Assembly (NCBI RefSeq): GCF_004682055.1
Contig: NZ_QUZU01000009.1
Location: forward strand, 1 to 64,000
Direction of reading: 5' to 3'
DNA length: 64,000 nucleotides
From: Pseudomonas kairouanensis
GTDB taxonomy: Bacteria; Pseudomonadota; Gammaproteobacteria; Pseudomonadales; Pseudomonadaceae
Shown: positions 1 through 8,152 of the stretch, in pieces
Layout: every line of letters starts with the position of its first letter
How positions within the stretch are numbered: the first letter of the stretch is position 1
Notes under the pieces: model-generated
Database searches by the model: none
Told to the model about the DNA's origin: nothing
Seen by the model: only the letters and a program-made list of their open reading frames with translations
Translations under genes and position numbers: made by a program

Positions 1-70
1 CGAAAGCGGTGTGTCAGTTTTAGATGTACTGACTGACACACCGCATTCGCGAGCAAGCCCGCTCCCACAC
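1..70. repeat. REP palindrome pair (left arm cut by window edge)
   Basis: The right arm reads ACCGCATTCGCGAGCAAGCC followed by CGCTCCCACA, the common Pseudomonas REP. The first 17 bases are the tail of the inverted partner, so the window begins inside a REP pair. It lies downstream of the DUF3010 gene. Confidence 0.85.
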
Positions 71-87
71 TGGATCTCTGGTGTGGC

Positions 88-504
88 TTATTTCTTCAGC
101 AGGGCCGAACACGCCGCTTTGTAGGCTTCATGCTGATACTTGTTCAACGTCGCCGGCAGTTCAAAGTTGTGCTTTTTGTTCTGCGCATTAATGGTCTGCG
201 GTGACAGTAGCGTCACCTCCACACCCTCAAGCAGCTGAAACACCCCCTCAATCTTGAACGTGGTCGGCCCACCGGCGAACTCACCCTTCTTGCTGCGCTT
301 CTTGATGGCGATACGCTCAATGCCATTGGCCTGTACAAACGCCTTCACCTGCGCGGCGAAGGCTTTGACGTTGGCCGCTTCATCGTCGTCTTCGAGGGCG
401 ATTTTCTTGGTGGCCAGGGCGACATGGGTCGGTGCCTGGTTGTCCAGGGAGGCGAGGGCGATGATGGCTTCGCTGCCTTTGATTTCGATGCCGCAGATAG
501 TCAT
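88..504 (-). CDS. DUF3010 family protein
   Basis: A 138-residue soluble protein starting MTICGIEIKGSEA and rich in Ala and Lys. It matches the DUF3010 family, small gammaproteobacterial proteins of unknown function with a possible RNase H-like fold, in length and in its N-terminal GIEIKGSEA-type strand. The ATG at 504 is preferred over the upstream ATG at 588, because the residues added by the longer frame look non-coding and that start lies close to the neighbouring coding region. No signal peptide or membrane segment is visible. It is probably transcribed alone or with the LprI-like gene just upstream on the same strand. The function is unknown. Confidence 0.8.
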   Translation of the reverse strand: MTICGIEIKGSEAIIALASLDNQAPTHVALATKKIALEDDDEAANVKAFAAQVKAFVQANGIERIAIKKRSKKGEFAGGPTTFKIEGVFQLLEGVEVTLLSPQTINAQNKKHNFELPATLNKYQHEAYKAACSALLKK

Positions 505-544
505 GAGTGGCCTTGATTCAGAGAGAAAGTGCCGGGATTGTCGC

Positions 545-946
545 TTATTCCTGCCCAATCGACTCCAAAAACTCCGACCGCTCATCACTCATCCGTGCCA
601 AACAATCATTCACCGCAATCGCATACGCCTTGGTGCCGTTCACCGCCGGGAAGGTGTCCACGGCGCAATCGGCGTCCCGCAATTTTTCCCACTTCTGCTG
701 GGCATCCTTCAGACGAGCGGTAATGTCCGCCAGCTTGGTCTTGTCGCTGCCATAGGTGGAGGCCATGCGCTCCAGCAAGCCTTGGTAGTTGTCTTTGAGC
801 AGTTGCTCAGCCGTGGTTTTGTTGTAAGAGGCGCATTCCAGGGTTTGCTTGTCGTTTTCGATGCCATCGCAAGGCGTGCTGTCGGTGTCTTCGGCCGCAT
901 GGGCGGTGGTTGCGATGAGTGCCAAAGCCAGGAAAATCGATTTCAT
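545..946 (-). CDS. LprI-like (DUF1311) secreted protein
   Basis: A 133-residue protein with a clear Sec signal peptide (residues 1-17, cleavage after AHA). The mature part is helical and carries spaced cysteines (TPCDG, LECAS, ADCAV, NDCLA). This Cys-rich helical pattern fits the LprI/DUF1311 family, whose founding member inhibits lysozyme in mycobacteria. A periplasmic location follows from the signal peptide; lysozyme inhibition is only a family-based guess. It is on the same strand as the DUF3010 gene, 40 bp away, so co-transcription is possible. Confidence 0.7.
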   Translation of the reverse strand: MKSIFLALALIATTAHAAEDTDSTPCDGIENDKQTLECASYNKTTAEQLLKDNYQGLLERMASTYGSDKTKLADITARLKDAQQKWEKLRDADCAVDTFPAVNGTKAYAIAVNDCLARMSDERSEFLESIGQE

Positions 947-1165
947 TGCGCCGTCTCATATCAGGTGATGCGGGAATTCTGGCTCAAGAGTAGGACAAAG
1001 AACAGCCGCCCGTCAGAGCTGTCTTGAGCGCCTTTGTCGCGGATTGACGCTTTCGGCAATTCCCCTGTCGTTTTTGCACCCGGCTCGGGTTGTCCCTGGG
1101 CATATGCTGGCCCCAAAGCGCCGGCAGACGATTCGGCGCATGAATCGCCAATAAGGGGACGCCTG
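947..1165. promoter_or_regulatory. Divergent intergenic region upstream of the dimethylglycine operon
   Basis: 219 bp between the LprI-like gene and the M19 homologue. It contains GTCGC at 1036-1040 and GTCGT at 1067-1071, similar to the direct GTCGC repeats in the gbcA-gbcB region. An AraC-family activator such as GbdR would be expected to act here, but I cannot assign a site with confidence. AAGGGG at 1154-1159 is the ribosome binding site of the next gene. Confidence 0.35.
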
Positions 1166-2143
1166 ATGAGCCCAGCCGAATTGCACGCCGACAGCATCGT
1201 TATCGACGGGCTGATTATTGCCAAGTGGAACCGCGACCTGTTCGAGGACATGCGCAAAGGTGGCCTCACCGCCGCCAACTGCACCGTGTCGGTGTGGGAA
1301 GGGTTCCAGGCCACCATCAATAACATCGTGGCCAGCCAGACCCTGATCCGTGAAAACAGCGACCTGGTGATTCCGGTCAAAACCACCGCCGACATCCGCA
1401 AAGCCAAGGAACAAGGCAAGACCGGCATCATCTTCGGCTTCCAGAATGCCCATGCCTTCGAAGACCAACTGGGCTACGTCGAGATCTTCAAGCAGCTCGG
1501 CGTGGGCGTGGTGCAGATGTGCTACAACACCCAGAACCTGGTGGGCACCGGTTGCTACGAGCGCGACGGTGGCCTGTCGGGTTTCGGTCGCGAGATCGTC
1601 GGCGAGATGAACCGCGTGGGCATCATGTGCGACCTGTCCCACGTGGGCTCCAAAACCTCCGAAGAAGTCATCCTCGAATCGAAAAAGCCGGTGTGCTACT
1701 CCCACTGCCTGCCGTCCGGGCTTAAAGAGCACCCGCGCAACAAGTCTGACGAAGAACTCAAGTTCATTGCCGACCACGGCGGCTTTGTCGGCGTGACCAT
1801 GTTCGCGCCGTTCCTGGCCAAGGGTATCGACTCGACCATCGACGACTACGCCGAAGCCATCGAATACACCATGAACATCGTTGGCGAAGACGCCATCGGC
1901 ATCGGCACCGACTTTACCCAGGGCCATGGCCAGGATTTCTTCGAAATGCTGACCCATGACAAGGGCTACGCTCGCCGCCTGACCAGCTTCGGCAAGATCA
2001 TCAACCCACTGGGCATCCGCACCGTGGGCGAGTTCCCCAACCTCACCGAAACCCTGCTCAAGCGCGGCCACAGCGAACGCGTGGTGCGCAAGATCATGGG
2101 CGAGAACTGGGTCAACGTCCTCAAGGACGTCTGGGGCGAATAA
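1166..2143 (+). CDS. Membrane-dipeptidase (M19) family homologue of the betaine cluster
   Basis: A 325-residue protein of the renal dipeptidase family, corresponding to the first gene of the P. aeruginosa dimethylglycine cluster. Conserved M19 pieces are CDLSHVGS, the CYSHC histidine motif, HPRNKSDEEL and GIGTDF. The canonical DGHxD zinc motif is replaced by DGLII (residues 14-18), and the usual GVEGGH-type glutamate by GFQNAH. Several binuclear-metal ligands therefore appear missing, and dipeptidase activity should not be assumed. The ATG at 1166 has AAGGGG upstream and gives the normal N-terminus; the open frame extends further upstream but is not needed. It heads an apparent operon with the DUF5943 gene and dgcA. 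A role in glycine betaine or dimethylglycine use is inferred from context only. Confidence 0.85.
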   Translation: MSPAELHADSIVIDGLIIAKWNRDLFEDMRKGGLTAANCTVSVWEGFQATINNIVASQTLIRENSDLVIPVKTTADIRKAKEQGKTGIIFGFQNAHAFEDQLGYVEIFKQLGVGVVQMCYNTQNLVGTGCYERDGGLSGFGREIVGEMNRVGIMCDLSHVGSKTSEEVILESKKPVCYSHCLPSGLKEHPRNKSDEELKFIADHGGFVGVTMFAPFLAKGIDSTIDDYAEAIEYTMNIVGEDAIGIGTDFTQGHGQDFFEMLTHDKGYARRLTSFGKIINPLGIRTVGEFPNLTETLLKRGHSERVVRKIMGENWVNVLKDVWGE

Positions 2144-2198
2144 GCCAGCGCATCACTGCGCAACACACCTACAACAAATTTTCTGGAGTTAAGTTTCC

Positions 2199-2729
2199 AT
2201 GGCCAAGGTCGCCCCGCAATTACCTATCGAAGTCGACAGCGAAACCGGCGTATGGACCTCCGACGCCCTGCCGATGCTGTACGTGCCGCGTCATTTCTTC
2301 GTCAACAACCACATCGGTATCGAAGAAGTGCTGGGCGCCGATGCCTACGCCGAAATCCTCTACAAAGCTGGCTACAAGTCCGCCTGGCACTGGTGTGAAA
2401 AAGAAGCCGAATGCCACGGCCTGGAAGGCGTCGCGGTGTTCGAACACTACATGAAGCGCCTGTCGCAACGCGGCTGGGGCCTGTTCAAGATCCAGGACAT
2501 CGACCTCGACAAAGGCACCTGCAGTGTGAAGCTCGAACACTCGGCATTCGTGTACGTGTACGGCAAGGTCGGGCGCAAAGTGGACTACATGTTCACCGGC
2601 TGGTTTGCCGGCGCCATGGACCAGATTCTGCAAGCGCGTGGCAGCAAGATTCGCACCGTCGCCGAACAAGTCTACGGAGGCTCCGAAGAGGGCCACGACG
2701 ACGGCTTGTTCACCGTCAAGCCGTTGTAA
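2199..2729 (+). CDS. DUF5943 / V4R-like protein of the dimethylglycine cluster
   Basis: A 176-residue soluble protein without signal or membrane segments. It matches the conserved hypothetical protein (DUF5943) that precedes dgcA in Pseudomonas. The C-terminal half (FTGWFAGAMDQIL, then a strand ending EEGHDDGLFTV) looks like a V4R small-molecule-binding fold, without the paired cysteines of metal-binding V4R members. It lies 55 bp after the M19 gene and 15 bp before dgcA. The genetic linkage suggests an accessory or sensing role in dimethylglycine demethylation, but nothing in the sequence shows a reaction. Confidence 0.8.
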   Translation: MAKVAPQLPIEVDSETGVWTSDALPMLYVPRHFFVNNHIGIEEVLGADAYAEILYKAGYKSAWHWCEKEAECHGLEGVAVFEHYMKRLSQRGWGLFKIQDIDLDKGTCSVKLEHSAFVYVYGKVGRKVDYMFTGWFAGAMDQILQARGSKIRTVAEQVYGGSEEGHDDGLFTVKPL

Positions 2730-2744
2730 GCCGAGGACCGTGCC

Positions 2745-4805
2745 ATGGCTTTCGAAGCAATGTTTGCGCCGATCCAAATCGGCAAACTGACCATCCGCAA
2801 CCGCGTGCTCAGCACCGCCCACGCCGAGGTGTATGCCACCGACGGCGGCATGACCACCGAGCGCTACGTTCAGTATTACGAAGAGAAAGCCAAGGGCGGT
2901 ATCGGCCTGGCAATCTGCGGTGGCTCCTCGGTGGTGGCCATCGACAGCCCGCAGGAGTGGTGGAGCTCGGTGAACCTGTCCACCGACCGCATCATCCCGC
3001 ACTTCCAGAACCTGGCCGACGCCATGCACAAGCATGGCGCCAAGATCATGATCCAGATTACCCACATGGGCCGTCGCTCGCGTTGGGACGGCTTTAACTG
3101 GCCGACGCTGATGTCGCCGTCCGGCGTGCGCGAGCCGGTGCACCGTGCCACCTGCAAAACCATCGAGCCGGAAGAAATCTGGCGCGTGATCGGCAACTAC
3201 GCCCAGGCTGCGCGCCGTGCCAAGGCCGGTGGCCTGGACGGTGTGGAATTGTCTGCCGTGCACCAGCACATGATCGACCAGTTCTGGAGCCCGAGGGTCA
3301 ACAAGCGTACCGACGAATGGGGCGGCACCTTTGAAGGCCGCATGAAGTTCGGCCTGGAAGTATTGAAAGCCGTGCGCGCCGAGGTCGGTGACGACTTTTG
3401 CGTGGGCATGCGCCTGTGCGGTGACGAGTTCCACCCGGACGGCTTGTCCCACGAGGACATGAAGCAAATCGCCAAGTATTACGACGACACCGGCATGCTG
3501 GATTTCATCGGCGTGGTGGGTTCGGGTTGTGACACCCACAACACCCTGGCCAACGTGATCCCCAACATGAGCTACCCGCCGGAGCCGTTCCTGCACCTGG
3601 CGGCGGGTATCAAGGAAGTGGTCAAGGTTCCGGTGCTGCATGCGCAGAACATCAAGGACCCGAACCAGGCCACGCGCATTCTGGAAGGCGGCTATGTGGA
3701 CATGGTCGGCATGACCCGTGCGCACATTGCCGACCCGCACCTGATCGCCAAGATCAAGATGGGCCAGATCGACCAGATCAAACAGTGCGTGGGCGCCAAC
3801 TACTGCATCGACCGCCAGTACCAAGGGCTGGACGTGCTGTGCATCCAGAACGCCGCTACCTCCCGTGAATACATGGGCGTGCCGCACATCATCGAAAAAT
3901 CCACCGGGCCAAAACGCAAAGTCGTGGTGGTGGGTGCCGGCCCTGCCGGGATGGAAGCGGCACGGGTGGCCGCCGAACGTGGCCATGACGTGACCCTGTT
4001 CGAGAAGAAAGAATTTATCGGCGGGCAGATCACCACGGCGTCGAAAGCCCCGCAGCGGGACCAGATCGCCGGTATCACCCGCTGGTTCCAGCTGGAGCTG
4101 GCGCGTTTGAAAGTCGACCTGCGCCTGGGCGTGGCGGCCGATGCCGACACCATCCTGGACCTGCGTCCGGACGTGGTGGTGCTGGCGGTGGGCGGGCATC
4201 CGTTCATCGAGCAGAACGAACATTGGGGCGCCGCTGAAGGCCTGGTGGTGAGCAGTTGGGACGTGCTCGACGGCAAAGTCGCGCCGGGCAAGAACGTGCT
4301 GGTCTACGACACCATCTGCGAATTCACCGGCATGTCGGTGGCGGACTTCCTGGCGGACAAGGGCAGCCAGGTGGAGATCGTCACCGACGACATCAAGCCC
4401 GGCGTGGCCATCGGCGGTACGTCGTTCCCGACCTACTACCGCAGCATGTACCCGAAAGAAGTGATCATGACCGGCGACATGATGCTGGAAAAGGTCTACC
4501 GCGAAGGCGACAAGCTGGTGGCGGTGCTGGAGAACGAATACACCGGCGCCAAAGAGGAGCGGGTGGTGGACCAGGTGGTGGTCGAGAACGGCGTGCGTCC
4601 TGACGAAGCCATCTACTACGGGCTCAAGGAAGGTTCGCGCAACAAGGGCCAGATCGACGTTGAAGCCCTGTTCGCGATCAAGCCGCAGCCGTGCCTGAGC
4701 GAGGCGGGGGATGGCTACTTGCTGTTCCGCATCGGCGACTGCGTGGCGCAGCGTAATACCCACGCTGCGATCTATGACGCCCTGCGCCTGTGCAAGGATT
4801 TCTGA
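2745..4805 (+). CDS. dgcA: Dimethylglycine demethylase subunit DgcA (OYE-type flavoprotein)
   Basis: A 686-residue enzyme of the old yellow enzyme / trimethylamine dehydrogenase family, which with DgcB oxidatively demethylates dimethylglycine to sarcosine. Residues 1 to about 370 form the FMN-binding barrel (MFAPIQIGKL start; ITHMGRRS; SAVHQHMIDQFWSPRVNKR). Fe-S cysteines follow at 348, 354 and 366. From about 390 a Rossmann domain (VVVGAGPAGMEAAR) binds a dinucleotide. In trimethylamine dehydrogenase the cluster motif is CxxCxxC; here the second position is Ala351 (CVGANYC), a notable deviation. The gene follows the DUF5943 gene by 15 bp and precedes dgcB across a REP pair. Expression is expected to depend on the betaine-responsive activator GbdR, which is not in this window. 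Confidence 0.95.
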   Translation: MAFEAMFAPIQIGKLTIRNRVLSTAHAEVYATDGGMTTERYVQYYEEKAKGGIGLAICGGSSVVAIDSPQEWWSSVNLSTDRIIPHFQNLADAMHKHGAKIMIQITHMGRRSRWDGFNWPTLMSPSGVREPVHRATCKTIEPEEIWRVIGNYAQAARRAKAGGLDGVELSAVHQHMIDQFWSPRVNKRTDEWGGTFEGRMKFGLEVLKAVRAEVGDDFCVGMRLCGDEFHPDGLSHEDMKQIAKYYDDTGMLDFIGVVGSGCDTHNTLANVIPNMSYPPEPFLHLAAGIKEVVKVPVLHAQNIKDPNQATRILEGGYVDMVGMTRAHIADPHLIAKIKMGQIDQIKQCVGANYCIDRQYQGLDVLCIQNAATSREYMGVPHIIEKSTGPKRKVVVVGAGPAGMEAARVAAERGHDVTLFEKKEFIGGQITTASKAPQRDQIAGITRWFQLELARLKVDLRLGVAADADTILDLRPDVVVLAVGGHPFIEQNEHWGAAEGLVVSSWDVLDGKVAPGKNVLVYDTICEFTGMSVADFLADKGSQVEIVTDDIKPGVAIGGTSFPTYYRSMYPKEVIMTGDMMLEKVYREGDKLVAVLENEYTGAKEERVVDQVVVENGVRPDEAIYYGLKEGSRNKGQIDVEALFAIKPQPCLSEAGDGYLLFRIGDCVAQRNTHAAIYDALRLCKDF

Positions 4806-4838
4806 CCCTGCCTTGAACCAATGTGTACTCGGTCAAAA

Positions 4839-4930
4839 ATGTGGGAGCGGGCTTGCTCGCGAATGCGGTGAATCAGCCACCGGATGCGTCAGCTGACACA
4901 CCGCATTCGCGAGCAAGCCCGCTCCCACAT
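4839..4930. repeat. REP pair between dgcA and dgcB
   Basis: Two inverted arms of the GTGGGAGCGGGCTTGCTCGCGAA type with a spacer, able to form a long hairpin. It sits inside an operon whose two products work together, so it may act as an mRNA-stability or attenuation element rather than a terminator. Confidence 0.9.
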
Positions 4931-4978
4931 TTAGGGCCAGTTTCACAGTAGACCTCTGTGGTCTTTGGGAGCTTCACC

Positions 4979-6922
4979 ATGTTGAACACCCTGCTTCCCA
5001 TTTTATTGTTTGCCGCCCTGGGCCTTGCCGTCCTCGGCGCCCTGCGCCGGGTAAACATGTGGCGCCGTGGCCGTGCGTCCAAAGTCGACCTGCTGGGTGG
5101 CCTGCTGGCCATGCCCAAGCGCTACATGGTCGACCTGCACCATGTGGTCGCTCGCGACAAATACATCGCCAATACCCACGTGGCCACGGCGCTGGGCTTT
5201 GTGCTGTCGGCATTGCTCGCCATCCTGGTCCACGGCTTCGGTCTGCAAAGCCGCATCCTCGGCTACGCCTTGCTGCTGGCCTCGGTGCTGATGTTTGTCG
5301 GTGCCACCTTCGTCTACCTGCGCCGTCGCAACCCGCCGTCACGCCTGTCGAAAGGCCCGTGGATGCGCCTGCCGAAAAGCCTGATGGCGTTCTCGGTGAG
5401 TTTCTTCCTGGTGACCTTGCCGGTGGCCGGGATTCTGCCGGCGGACTTTGGCGGCTGGCTGCTCGCTGCGCTACTGAGTGTGGGTGTGCTGTGGGGCGTG
5501 AGCGAGATGTTCTTCGGCATGACCTGGGGCGGCCCAATGAAGCACGCCTTCGCCGGTGCCCTGCACCTGGCCTGGCACCGCCGTGCCGAACGCTTTGGCG
5601 GTGGCCGTTCCACCGGTTTGAAACCCTTGGACCTTACCGATAAAAGTGCGCCACTGGGCGTCGAGAAACCCAAGGACTTCACCTGGAACCAACTGCTCGG
5701 CTTCGACGCCTGCGTGCAGTGCGGCAAGTGCGAAGCGGCGTGCCCGGCGTTCGCCGCCGGCCAACCGCTGAACCCGAAAAAGCTGATTCAGGACATGGTC
5801 GTCGGCCTGGCCGGTGGCACCGATGCCAAGTTCGCCGGCAGCCCGTATCCGGGCAAAGCCATCGGCGAACACAGCGGCAACCCGCATCAACCGATCGTCA
5901 ATGGCCTGGTGGACGCCGAGACCCTGTGGTCGTGCACCACCTGCCGCGCCTGTGTGGAAGAGTGCCCGATGATGATCGAGCACGTAGACGCCATCGTCGA
6001 CATGCGCCGCCACCTCACCCTGGAAAAAGGCGCCACCCCGAACAAGGGCGCCGAGGTCCTGGAAAACCTGATCGCCACCGACAACCCCGGCGGTTTTGCA
6101 CCGGGCGGGCGCTTGAACTGGGCGGCGGATTTGAACCTGCCATTACTCAGCGAAAAGGGCAGCTGCGATGTGTTGTTCTGGGTCGGCGACGGTGCCTTCG
6201 ACATGCGCAACCAACGCACCTTGCGGGCCTTCGTCAAAGTGCTCAAGGCCGCCAAGGTGGACTTCGCCGTGCTCGGCCTGGAAGAACGCGACAGCGGTGA
6301 CGTGGCCCGTCGCCTGGGTGACGAAGCCACCTTCCAACTGTTGGCCACGCGCAATATCCAGACCTTGGCCAAGTACAGCTTCAAGCGCATCGTCACCTGC
6401 GACCCCCACAGCTTCCATGTGCTGAAAAACGAATACGGCGCCTTCAACGGCAACTACCTGGTGCAGCACCACAGCACCTTCATGGCCGAGTTGATCGGCG
6501 ACGGCGCGCTGAACCTGGGGCAGCACAAGGGCAACAGCGTGACCTACCACGACCCTTGCTACCTGGGCCGCTACAACGGCGAATACGAGGCGCCGCGCCA
6601 GGTGCTGCGCGCGCTGGGCATCGAGGTCAAGGAGATGCAACGCTCGGGTTTCCGTTCTCGCTGCTGCGGCGGTGGCGGCGGGGCGCCGATCACCGACATT
6701 CCCGGCAAGCAACGCATCCCCGATATGCGCATGGACGACATCCGCGAAACCGGTGCCGAACTGGTGGCAGTGGGTTGCCCGCAGTGCACGGCGATGCTTG
6801 AAGGTGTGGTTGAGCCGCGCCCATTGATCAAGGACATCGCTGAGCTGGTGGCCGACGCGTTGCTCGAAGACGCTGCGCCCGCCAAGGCCCCTAACAAACG
6901 TGAACCTGCGGAGGTGCACTGA
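4979..6922 (+). CDS. dgcB: Dimethylglycine demethylase Fe-S/membrane subunit DgcB
   Basis: A 647-residue protein combining about five N-terminal membrane segments (within residues 1-230), two 4Fe-4S motifs (C245xxC248xxC251xxxC255 and C319xxC322xxC325xxxC329) and C-terminal CCG domains of the heterodisulfide-reductase type (DPCYLGRY, SRCCGGGGG). It is the partner of DgcA and probably passes electrons to the dedicated ETF or the quinone pool. The ATG at 4979 has GGGAG upstream and opens with a hydrophobic helix; the GTG at 4958 was not chosen. The stop overlaps the ATG of the next gene by one base, and GGAGGTG near 6910 serves that start, so the two genes are translationally coupled. Confidence 0.95.
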   Translation: MLNTLLPILLFAALGLAVLGALRRVNMWRRGRASKVDLLGGLLAMPKRYMVDLHHVVARDKYIANTHVATALGFVLSALLAILVHGFGLQSRILGYALLLASVLMFVGATFVYLRRRNPPSRLSKGPWMRLPKSLMAFSVSFFLVTLPVAGILPADFGGWLLAALLSVGVLWGVSEMFFGMTWGGPMKHAFAGALHLAWHRRAERFGGGRSTGLKPLDLTDKSAPLGVEKPKDFTWNQLLGFDACVQCGKCEAACPAFAAGQPLNPKKLIQDMVVGLAGGTDAKFAGSPYPGKAIGEHSGNPHQPIVNGLVDAETLWSCTTCRACVEECPMMIEHVDAIVDMRRHLTLEKGATPNKGAEVLENLIATDNPGGFAPGGRLNWAADLNLPLLSEKGSCDVLFWVGDGAFDMRNQRTLRAFVKVLKAAKVDFAVLGLEERDSGDVARRLGDEATFQLLATRNIQTLAKYSFKRIVTCDPHSFHVLKNEYGAFNGNYLVQHHSTFMAELIGDGALNLGQHKGNSVTYHDPCYLGRYNGEYEAPRQVLRALGIEVKEMQRSGFRSRCCGGGGGAPITDIPGKQRIPDMRMDDIRETGAELVAVGCPQCTAMLEGVVEPRPLIKDIAELVADALLEDAAPAKAPNKREPAEVH

Positions 6923-8142
6923 TGAGCGACATTATCCGCCGCGACCCACGGGCCGAATGGATCGCACGTAACCGTCTGCACCCGCTGCATGCGGCGATGC
7001 AACCGGCGCAGCACAGCTGGATGGGCCCCAACGGCGTCATCCGCAAGAACCTGCATGGCGTGGGCTTTATCGGCCCCAACGGCATCAAGCGCATCGACCG
7101 CAGCGGCGCCCAGCAGGGCGGCGCGGCCAAGCGCACGGCGGCGGTGCAAGTGCAATTGCCGCTGCACCAGGTGCCAACACCTGCCTTCTACATCAACGTG
7201 GTGCCGGACATGGTCGGCGGCCGCCTGAGCAGCCACGACCGCGATTTGCTCGGCCTGGCGCGCCAGTTGGCCGGCAGCGACGGCGCGGTGCTGGCGGTGG
7301 TGTTTGGTGAACACAAGGAGAGCGCGTTTGCCACGGCGGGCGTAGACCGTTTGCTGGTGCTGGACGGCCACGAGTTCGACGGTTATTCACCGGAGCAACG
7401 CGTGCAGGGCCTGCGGGCTGTGGATAACCAGTTCAACCCGCGTCACTGGTTGCTGCCGGACAGCCGCAGCGGTGGTGGCGAGTTGGGTCGGCGTTTCGCC
7501 GCTGCCCTTAAAGAGCGGCCGGCCACGCGGGTGTGGCAGATCAAGGGTGGCGAGTGTATCGGCCGTGCCGGTGCGGGCCAGGAAGACTTGGCTCGCCCGT
7601 TGCCACGCCTGATTCTGGCCGCCGTCGAATGTGCCGAGCCAGTCAGCGAAACCCGTCACGAAGTGCTGCCCATGGAGTTATCCACAACCCTGGCGCGCAG
7701 CCTGCCGCGTATCGAAGACCTCGGTGCGGTGGCGGTGGATCCGGGTGCCATTCCCATGGCCGAGGCGGAGTTTATTTTCTCCGGCGGCAACGGCGTGAAG
7801 GACTGGGCCTTGTTCCACCAGACCGCCGCTGCGTTGGGCGCCACCGAAGGCGCCTCACGGGTGGCGGTGGACGATGGCTTTATGGGGCGTGATCGCCAAG
7901 TCGGCGCCAGCGGCACTTGGGTGACAGCGCGTGTGTACGTGGCGGTGGGGATTTCCGGGGCAATCCAGCACCTGCAAGGCATTGGTGCCTGCGACAAGGT
8001 GGTGGCGATCAACCTCGACCCGACTTGCGACATGATCAAGCGTGCCGACCTGTCGGTGATCGGCGAAAGCGCTGCGATTCTGCAGGCCTTGATCGCTGCC
8101 GTTGACACTTACCGCAACGGCGCCAAGCGCGATGCGGCCTGA
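6922..8142 (+). CDS. Electron transfer flavoprotein alpha subunit, betaine-cluster type
   Basis: A 406-residue ETF alpha protein. The C-terminal FAD-binding half is recognisable (SGTWVTARVYVAVGISGAIQH, then VVAINLDPTCDMIKRADLSVIG). It is about 90 residues longer than typical EtfA (~310). The extra N-terminal part contains the paired repeats MGPNGVIRKN and IGPNGIKRID, which do not belong to the usual ETF fold. With the following beta subunit it is the likely electron carrier for DgcAB. It overlaps dgcB by one base and ends 10 bp before the etfB-like start. Confidence 0.9.
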   Translation: MSDIIRRDPRAEWIARNRLHPLHAAMQPAQHSWMGPNGVIRKNLHGVGFIGPNGIKRIDRSGAQQGGAAKRTAAVQVQLPLHQVPTPAFYINVVPDMVGGRLSSHDRDLLGLARQLAGSDGAVLAVVFGEHKESAFATAGVDRLLVLDGHEFDGYSPEQRVQGLRAVDNQFNPRHWLLPDSRSGGGELGRRFAAALKERPATRVWQIKGGECIGRAGAGQEDLARPLPRLILAAVECAEPVSETRHEVLPMELSTTLARSLPRIEDLGAVAVDPGAIPMAEAEFIFSGGNGVKDWALFHQTAAALGATEGASRVAVDDGFMGRDRQVGASGTWVTARVYVAVGISGAIQHLQGIGACDKVVAINLDPTCDMIKRADLSVIGESAAILQALIAAVDTYRNGAKRDAA

Positions 8143-8152
8143 GGATATGACC

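Noticed and set aside
254-1027. 257-codon plus-strand frame
   Set aside because: It runs antisense through the DUF3010 and LprI-like genes, which have better signals (signal peptide, family match).
2220-4763. 847-codon open frame on the minus strand
   Set aside because: It is antisense to the DUF5943 and dgcA genes, rich in His, Val and Gly as expected from the reverse frame of high-GC coding DNA, and has no recognisable domain.
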